DNA of 59,769 nucleotides from a bacterium. Lineage in GTDB: Bacteria > Actinomycetota > Acidimicrobiia > Spongiisociales > UBA5794. The stretch spans positions 1 to 59,769 of the forward strand of contig JAAELU010000187.1 of assembly GCA_024226255.1 (NCBI GenBank), in the 5' to 3' direction. Below are positions 53,653 to 59,769 of the stretch, one piece after another (the first letter of the stretch is position 1; each line of letters opens with the position of its first letter). A program made the translations under genes and the position numbers. The notes under the pieces were generated by a model that had not been told where the DNA came from, did not search any database, and saw nothing but the letters and a program-made list of their open reading frames with translations.

Positions 53653-54911
53653 GCGAGAATCTCTTCGAGAGCCGACCCAAGGGCCTCAACGTCCTCCATA
53701 GTCGTGTAGTGGACGAACGAGACTCGGACCACGCCCGCCTCTGCCTCCAGGCCGGCGGCTTCGACGAGTCGGCGTGCATAGAAGTGCCCGGATCCCGCCA
53801 TGATGCGACGCTTGGCGAGTTCATCCACTACCGCGGCCGGCTTCCTGCCCGCCGGTTCGAAAGCCACTGTGGGACATCTGTGCAATCGGGCAGATTCGTC
53901 GACCCGATCAGGTCCAATCAGCCTGACTCCGGGGATGGCTCGTAACCGTTCGAGGAGAGGACCGAGCAGTCGGTTTTCGTGGTCCCGCCACAATTTGGAG
54001 ACCGAGCCGACAGATTGGCGAAGCGGGACCGAGGACTCACCGTGTCGTTGCGCCAGGACCTCGACATAATCGAGCACTGCGCCTGCCGACGCGATCTGAG
54101 CGTGATCCGGTCCTGCGGGAGTCAACCGCTTGCCGGACAACGCCGCATTGAAGTAGTGCCCTTGATTCGGGAGCTCATCAATCAGCCCGTTGCGGACAAC
54201 CATCAATCCCTGGTGGACCGAGTATGTCTTGTAGAGGCTGAATAGATAGACGTCGGGATTGAGTTCGGCGATGTTGGCGAGGCTATGGGGGGCAAAGGAC
54301 ACACCATCGACGATGATCCGGGCGCCAGACTCATGGGCCATTGCGGTCAGCAACTGCACGTCATTCTCGATGCCGACGATGTTGGACGCATGAGGAATGC
54401 TGACCAGCCGGGTCCGCGAATTGAGCAGCGAACCAAACACTTCCGGGTCAAGCAGTCCTGTCGAGGCATCCACTCCCCACTCATGGGTCCTAGCTCCGAC
54501 ACTGTCGGCAGCACGACGGACGGCCCCGGTGTTGGCCTCATGGTCTTGGTTGGTGACGATCACTTCATCACCGGGTCCCAGTATCTCGGCAAAGGCTTTC
54601 GCCAGGACATAGGTATTCATTGACGTCGAAGGGCCGAAGTGGATCTCATCGGCGTTGACCCCAAGAGCTTCTGCCCATCGTTGGTGCGCACGATCCATCC
54701 CTTGGCCCGCTGCCGCCGACGCCGGATAGCGGCCATAGGGTTGCACCTTGGTCTCCGTGTAGTACTCGGCGAGTGCGTCGATGGTTTGGCGGCACGCGTA
54801 CGACCCTCCGGCGTTCTCGAAGAAACGCCAGTCCTGCAGCGCCGATGTCCCGAACGCGGGGAACTGAGACCGTACGAAGTCAACATCGAGCGTCACATCA
54901 GCGTCAGGCAT
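53649..54911 (-). CDS. Aminotransferase class V family enzyme
   Basis: A fold-type I PLP enzyme of 420 residues. DWRFFENAGGSYACRQ starts the fold, RIIVDGVSFAPHSL has the PLP Asp, and LYKTYSVHQGLMVV carries the Schiff-base Lys. The ATG at 54911 overlaps the cupin stop (TGATG), so the two proteins are made together. Relatives include cysteine desulfurases and sugar- or amino-acid-processing lyases. It is placed beside a sugar ABC locus, so a catabolic role is more likely here. Confidence 0.9.
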   Translation of the reverse strand: MPDADVTLDVDFVRSQFPAFGTSALQDWRFFENAGGSYACRQTIDALAEYYTETKVQPYGRYPASAAAGQGMDRAHQRWAEALGVNADEIHFGPSTSMNTYVLAKAFAEILGPGDEVIVTNQDHEANTGAVRRAADSVGARTHEWGVDASTGLLDPEVFGSLLNSRTRLVSIPHASNIVGIENDVQLLTAMAHESGARIIVDGVSFAPHSLANIAELNPDVYLFSLYKTYSVHQGLMVVRNGLIDELPNQGHYFNAALSGKRLTPAGPDHAQIASAGAVLDYVEVLAQRHGESSVPLRQSVGSVSKLWRDHENRLLGPLLERLRAIPGVRLIGPDRVDESARLHRCPTVAFEPAGRKPAAVVDELAKRRIMAGSGHFYARRLVEAAGLEAEAGVVRVSFVHYTTMEDVEALGSALEEILA

Positions 54912-55276
54912 CAGATCCACACCTCTGCCGTGGCGGTGGCGGCATCCCCTGTATTAGGGGTCTCGGCGGGTTCGATAAGGAGGATTTCACACTCGGCATC
55001 CGCCACGGGTCGATGCTCGAGGCCGGCCGGAACCACAAAAAGGTCACCCGCAGAAAGGTGGGCGGAAGGCCTGTTGCGCATCTGAATCTCGACGCTCCCG
55101 CGGTGCACCAGAAACACCTCATCCGTCTCCTCATGCGTGTGCCAGAGGAATTCGCCGTGGGCTTTCGCGAGCTTCACATGGAGTCCATTGAACTCCGCCA
55201 CGATGTGTGGCGACCATGGTTTGTCGATCATCTTGAATTTGGATCGCAGCTCAACGACATTGCCCGGCATTGCCAC
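54911..55276 (-). CDS. Cupin-domain protein
   Basis: A small double-stranded beta-helix protein of about 121 residues. HGEFLWHTHEETDEVFLVHR gives the metal-binding HxHxxxxE pattern of the first cupin motif, and GDLFVVPAGLEHRPVADAEC gives the second. The start drawn is GTG 55276, five bases after AAGGGG; ATG 55270 is close behind. Its stop overlaps the start of the aminotransferase. Confidence 0.88.
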   Translation of the reverse strand: MAMPGNVVELRSKFKMIDKPWSPHIVAEFNGLHVKLAKAHGEFLWHTHEETDEVFLVHRGSVEIQMRNRPSAHLSAGDLFVVPAGLEHRPVADAECEILLIEPAETPNTGDAATATAEVWI

Positions 55277-55311
55277 AAGAACCCCTTTTGATCTCACTAT
55301 GTCGCTGGCAA

Positions 55312-55350
55312 TGTAACCGCTTTCAATATGGCGCATCGTTGGGCTAGAGT
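55312..55350. promoter_or_regulatory. LacI-type operator and promoter between cupin and ABC ATPase genes
   Basis: TGTAACCGCTTTCA at 55312-55325 matches the LacI-family operator TGAAACCGGTTTCA closely and has the central CG. It covers the -35 position of the TAGAGT box (55345-55350), which itself ends six bases before the ATPase ATG. The cupin gene starts 36 bases away on the other strand, so one regulator could control both. Confidence 0.65.
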
Positions 55351-55356
55351 CGACCC

Positions 55357-56541
<1,185 letters not shown>

Positions 56542-56565
56542 GGGCCAAAAACTGCAGGCTGCTCG

Positions 56566-57645
56566 CTAGCTCGGTAGCAATTCAGCGATCTCTACAACGC
56601 GGGCTTCGTCGATCGACTTGTGCGCCGCCTCGCCGATGATGACCGACCACAGACCGTCCTCGTAAGTGACCTTGGGTGCGGATCCGTGCAGAATGGCGTC
56701 CCGGAAGTCGACATGCTCGAGGTACGAAGCCCCGTGATGCATCCCGACGTGAGGGATGTGCGAGTCCTCTACGTCCGACCTTTCAATCAGACCGTCGGCT
56801 CGAGTGTTGACCTGGACAATGCCGGGTCGGCCCGTCTCGCCCGGTGGCACGAACGCTTCCACCTTGCCCATAGAGCCAGTGACGCTGATCTCCTGCTCGA
56901 ACGGGGATCCCTCGGCGAACATGCACAGGTCGAGATGGGCCCGGACGCCGTTGTCGTACTCGACCACCACAAGGGCATTGTCGAGGATGTCGCTGCGGCG
57001 TCCGTCATAGGTCTCACCGAGGTGGTTGACGTCTTGCCCTCCGGAGGCCATCACTCGAACCGCCCTGGCTCCGACGACCAGATTCATCAGATCGAAGAAG
57101 TGACAGCACTTCTCGACCAATGTTCCCCCGGTGTTCTCACGAAACCGATTCCAGTTACCCACCTTGGGCAGGAACGGGAACCGATGCTCTCGGATGGATA
57201 CCATCTTGACGTCGCCGGCGGCCTCGAGGCGCTCGAGTAGTGCCGCCACCGGCGGCATGTAGCGGTACTCGAGACCGACCCAATGCACCCGGTCACTCTT
57301 GGCAGCGGCATCGCGGACATCGGCGCACTGTCTCGCAGTCGTACACATTGGTTTTTCGGTGAGCACATGGACGCCAGCCTCGATGGCATCGAGCAGTATC
57401 TCGTGATGGTGATAGTTGGGGGCAACGACCACAACAGCGTCGCAGAGGCCGGAGCGGAGCAGCTGCTGATGCGTCGAGAAACCGGGCACGCCACGCGAGG
57501 CGTCAACGCCAATCGCTCGCTGGGTTTCGTCGGGGTCCGAGATTGCGGTCACTTCGGTGCCATCGAGCACTGCAATGTTGGCAATATGTTCGATGCCCAT
57601 CATGCCGGTTCCGATGATGCCGTACCGGAGGTTCTCGGTGGCCAA
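56566..57645 (-). CDS. Gfo/Idh/MocA family oxidoreductase
   Basis: NAD(P)-dependent sugar oxidoreductase of 359 residues. YGIIGTGMMGIEHIANIAVL is the Rossmann motif, HVLTEKPMCTTARQCADVRD carries the EKP motif with the catalytic Lys, and EYRYMPPVAALLERLEA is the C-terminal domain. The start is TTG at 57645 with GGAG upstream. It lies downstream of the permease genes, so it probably processes the imported sugar. Confidence 0.93.
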   Translation of the reverse strand: MATENLRYGIIGTGMMGIEHIANIAVLDGTEVTAISDPDETQRAIGVDASRGVPGFSTHQQLLRSGLCDAVVVVAPNYHHHEILLDAIEAGVHVLTEKPMCTTARQCADVRDAAAKSDRVHWVGLEYRYMPPVAALLERLEAAGDVKMVSIREHRFPFLPKVGNWNRFRENTGGTLVEKCCHFFDLMNLVVGARAVRVMASGGQDVNHLGETYDGRRSDILDNALVVVEYDNGVRAHLDLCMFAEGSPFEQEISVTGSMGKVEAFVPPGETGRPGIVQVNTRADGLIERSDVEDSHIPHVGMHHGASYLEHVDFRDAILHGSAPKVTYEDGLWSVIIGEAAHKSIDEARVVEIAELLPS

Positions 57646-57773
57646 TTCTGCTCCAATTCTGGGGGTTCAACGACAGCTTAGGATGCTCTTCCTGGCCCTC
57701 GTTTCCACCCAAAGCAGCCTGTCCACGACGTAACAACCCAGACTTCGCCGATCTGGTTCTGCCCCACATAGAG

Positions 57774-57802
57774 CACGGCCCGCTTCATCAGCGGGCCGTG
57801 CC
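57774..57802 (-). terminator. Hairpin after the MalG-like permease
   Basis: A perfect 11-bp stem (GCACGGCCCGC/GCGGGCCGTGC) with a seven-base loop, 25 bases beyond the permease stop. On the minus strand it is followed by TCTATGT, a weak T-rich tail, so the oxidoreductase may be only partly cotranscribed. Confidence 0.6.
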
Positions 57803-57826
57803 GGTTGCTTGACTTGGTTCTGTTCT

Positions 57827-58789
57827 CTATCCCTTGACCGAGCCGGCCAGGATTCCTCGCACGAAGAACCGTTGCAATGAGAAGAACACGATCAACGGAA
57901 TCACCGTCGAGATGAACGCCCCTGCCGCCAACAGGTGTTCTCTAGTGCCGAATTCGCCGGCCAGAGAGGCGATTCGAATCGTCACCGGCCAGGCTTCACC
58001 GTTGCCACCGATCATCGTCAGCGCGATCAGATAATCGTTATAGGTCCACAGGAACTGGAATATGGCGAATGCCGCCAGCACTGGAATGGACAGAGGCAGC
58101 ACCAGACGCCAGAACGTCGTGAAGTGATTGGCTCCATCGATCTGGGCCGACTCAAACAGGTCCTTCGGCAAGCCTGATATGTAGTTGTGCAGCAGGAATA
58201 TGGCGAACGGCAAGCCGAAGCCGGTGTGGGTCAACCACACCGCCGTGACCGAGCCTGCTAAGTCCAGATCAGGGAAGAACGTGATCGTCTTGTCGATGAA
58301 CGGAATGGTCCAATGGCCCCCTCCCGCAAAGATCTGCAACAAGGGAATCAACGACGTCTGCAGCGGAATCGCCAGCAGAGCCACGGTTGCGATGAACAGC
58401 CACTCGCGTCCTTTGAAGTCGATCCACGCAAACGCATAGGCCGCAAACGCCGCGATCGCGATCGGAATGATCGTCGCCGGAATCGCAATCGCGAGTGAGT
58501 TCAGCAACGCGTTTCCGACGCCACCGCCGACTTGTGCCGCCATTACGTCTGAATAGTTGTCTAACGAGAGCCCTTGGGGATCGTTGAACGCTGACCACCA
58601 TCCAGAGGCTCCCTGCGCCTCCTGCGTGCGGAATGAGTTCACGAACAAGCCGATGGTCGGAATGCTCCAAATGAACACCATGATCCACAAGACCCACGTC
58701 GGTATCGAGCGCAAGAATCCGTAGATGCGCTTTCCCATAGGGACGACTGCAGCGACTTTTGTGCTTTCTGGTGAAGTAGTTACTGCCAT
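57827..58789 (-). CDS. Carbohydrate ABC transporter permease (MalG-like)
   Basis: A permease of 320 residues with six helices and the binding-protein-dependent EAA loop, here ESAQIDGANHFTTFWRLVLP. The N-terminus is a cytoplasmic tail. It pairs with the MalF-like protein upstream; its ATG overlaps that gene's stop (TGATG). With the ATPase at 55.4 kb it forms a sugar importer. Confidence 0.94.
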   Translation of the reverse strand: MAVTTSPESTKVAAVVPMGKRIYGFLRSIPTWVLWIMVFIWSIPTIGLFVNSFRTQEAQGASGWWSAFNDPQGLSLDNYSDVMAAQVGGGVGNALLNSLAIAIPATIIPIAIAAFAAYAFAWIDFKGREWLFIATVALLAIPLQTSLIPLLQIFAGGGHWTIPFIDKTITFFPDLDLAGSVTAVWLTHTGFGLPFAIFLLHNYISGLPKDLFESAQIDGANHFTTFWRLVLPLSIPVLAAFAIFQFLWTYNDYLIALTMIGGNGEAWPVTIRIASLAGEFGTREHLLAAGAFISTVIPLIVFFSLQRFFVRGILAGSVKG

Positions 58790-59769
58790 CAGACTGCCGC
58801 CTTCTGCATACGCCGAATGTTGTAGAACATGATTGGGAGGATCGCCAAGAACAGAACAACCGCTAGCGCTGAACCCACACCGAAGTTGAACTCGGCGAAG
58901 GCCTTGTCATACATCTCGTTGGCAATCACGTTGGTATCGAAGTTGCCGGCGGTCATTACGCGGACAATGTCGAAGACCTTCATCACCGTGACAATCAGTG
59001 TGGTGACGACAACTCCGATCGTCGGAGCGATCTGGGGAATCGTGACCCTCCAGAACGTCTGCGATTCGGTCGCCCCGTCGACTCGGGCAGCTTCGATGAG
59101 TTCCTCGGGCACCGCCTTGATGGCAGACGAGAAGATCACCATGGTGAATCCGGTCTGGATCCACACCAGCACCACCATCAGCCAAATGTTGTTGAAGGGC
59201 ACCTCAGACGTGAACAGGATCGGGTTCGACTGGATGGCGCCGGTCGCCTCGACGACTGTGAACCCCCCAAGGCCTGGGCCCAAGAACCGGTAGATCAACC
59301 AGAGGAGCGGCAGAGCCGTCACGATTGATCCGACTGCGACGCCATTGGCGCCAGCCTTCCATCCGCGCCAAGCCAGATAGCCGAGGCCCGCCGCCAGGGC
59401 ACCCAGGATGATCGTCATGATCGCCTGGCCCGTTCCCGAGTTGCTTATCTGCCCGAGCCAGACCCATAGCGAGTTCATAACTCCGGTCTGGTCGCGCTGG
59501 GGCGGTCGAGCGATGTACATGAACCGCCAGATGATGCCGGCACCGACGAATGAGATCGCCATGGGCATGAAGATGATCGACTTGGCGATGTTCTCGTACT
59601 TGCCGCGGTCGGCCAGCACCGCAATCGCCAGGCCCATCGATGTAGCGACCGCAGTGACAGTGAACACCCACCACAGGTTGTTGATGATGGTGCCTCGCAA
59701 CGTGGCGAAGATTGCCATGGCGATGACGAACGACCCGATGACTATTGGGCTCAGCGTGCCGGCGCCGAA
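58789..59769 (-). CDS. Carbohydrate ABC transporter permease (MalF-like), partial
   Basis: The frame stays open to the window edge, so the true N-terminus and the expected solute-binding protein lie outside. The EAA loop is EAARVDGATESQTFWRVTIP near the C-terminus. Several helices are visible. It contains a large extracytoplasmic region (about residues 70-170 of the visible part), unusual but seen in MalF. It is the first visible gene of the permease operon. Confidence 0.93.
   Translation of the reverse strand, partial: FGAGTLSPIVIGSFVIAMAIFATLRGTIINNLWWVFTVTAVATSMGLAIAVLADRGKYENIAKSIIFMPMAISFVGAGIIWRFMYIARPPQRDQTGVMNSLWVWLGQISNSGTGQAIMTIILGALAAGLGYLAWRGWKAGANGVAVGSIVTALPLLWLIYRFLGPGLGGFTVVEATGAIQSNPILFTSEVPFNNIWLMVVLVWIQTGFTMVIFSSAIKAVPEELIEAARVDGATESQTFWRVTIPQIAPTIGVVVTTLIVTVMKVFDIVRVMTAGNFDTNVIANEMYDKAFAEFNFGVGSALAVVLFLAILPIMFYNIRRMQKAAV

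Overview
This is a high-GC (roughly 60%) chromosomal window with about 55 protein genes, densely packed on both strands in short operons. I saw no rRNA, tRNA, CRISPR array, insertion sequence or prophage. The content points to Actinomycetota, most likely an Acidimicrobiia-like lineage: a DUF3097 protein, two F420-type luciferase-like oxidoreductases, a DUF664/DinB protein, an actinobacterial-type Pat with an N-terminal GNAT domain, a fused MMPL transporter, and many genes with a TAnnnT box 5-8 bases before the start codon and no Shine-Dalgarno (leaderless transcripts). The class assignment is inference.

Layout. 1-2 kb: the tail of an unknown gene, a sulfotransferase and an anchored collagen-like/tail-collar protein. 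2.2-3.3 kb: pyrB behind an intrinsic terminator that looks like an attenuator. 3.4-7.7 kb, minus strand: a mixed cluster headed by a TrpF-like protein without the catalytic cysteine, translationally coupled to a PfkB kinase, then an ATPase, DUF1905, RidA, a 52-residue membrane protein, a dienelactone-hydrolase-like protein and a TfoX-like protein. 7.9-10.2 kb: an NfnAB/SudAB-like flavin/iron-sulfur pair, followed by an RTX gene remnant. 10.4-14 kb: a cyclic 2,3-diphosphoglycerate synthetase-like protein, an unknown protein, a P-loop kinase and a second sulfotransferase. 14-20 kb: an ABC-F ATPase, an F420-type oxidoreductase, a HAD phosphatase coupled to a nucleotidyltransferase, and two secreted proteins. 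20-30 kb: an ABC exporter, Maf, a class V aminotransferase, GNAT, DinB, DUF3097, an aldehyde dehydrogenase, a VIT1-like transporter and threonine synthase.

30-46 kb: a large secreted nuclease with SNase, lamin-tail and RTX domains, an M20 peptidase, a Kbp-like BON-LysM protein, a frameshifted DUF1684 pseudogene, a lipoprotein, an ArsR/permease operon with a palindromic operator over its promoter, the MMPL fusion, Pat and a CorC/HlyC protein. 46-53.6 kb: flavodoxin, a YgjP-type metallopeptidase, HrpA, a second F420-type oxidoreductase, a universal stress protein behind DosR-like boxes, and a thioesterase. 53.6-59.8 kb: a cupin coupled to a class V aminotransferase, divergent across a LacI-type operator from a sugar ABC ATPase; then a Gfo/Idh/MocA oxidoreductase and two sugar ABC permeases, the last running off the window. 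This final block looks like one sugar uptake and catabolism locus.

The best candidates for undescribed biology are the TrpF-like/PfkB pair (a possible sugar-phosphate isomerase plus kinase), the pyrB attenuator, the circularly permuted tail-collar protein, and the LacI-operator sugar locus. None was checked by a database search.
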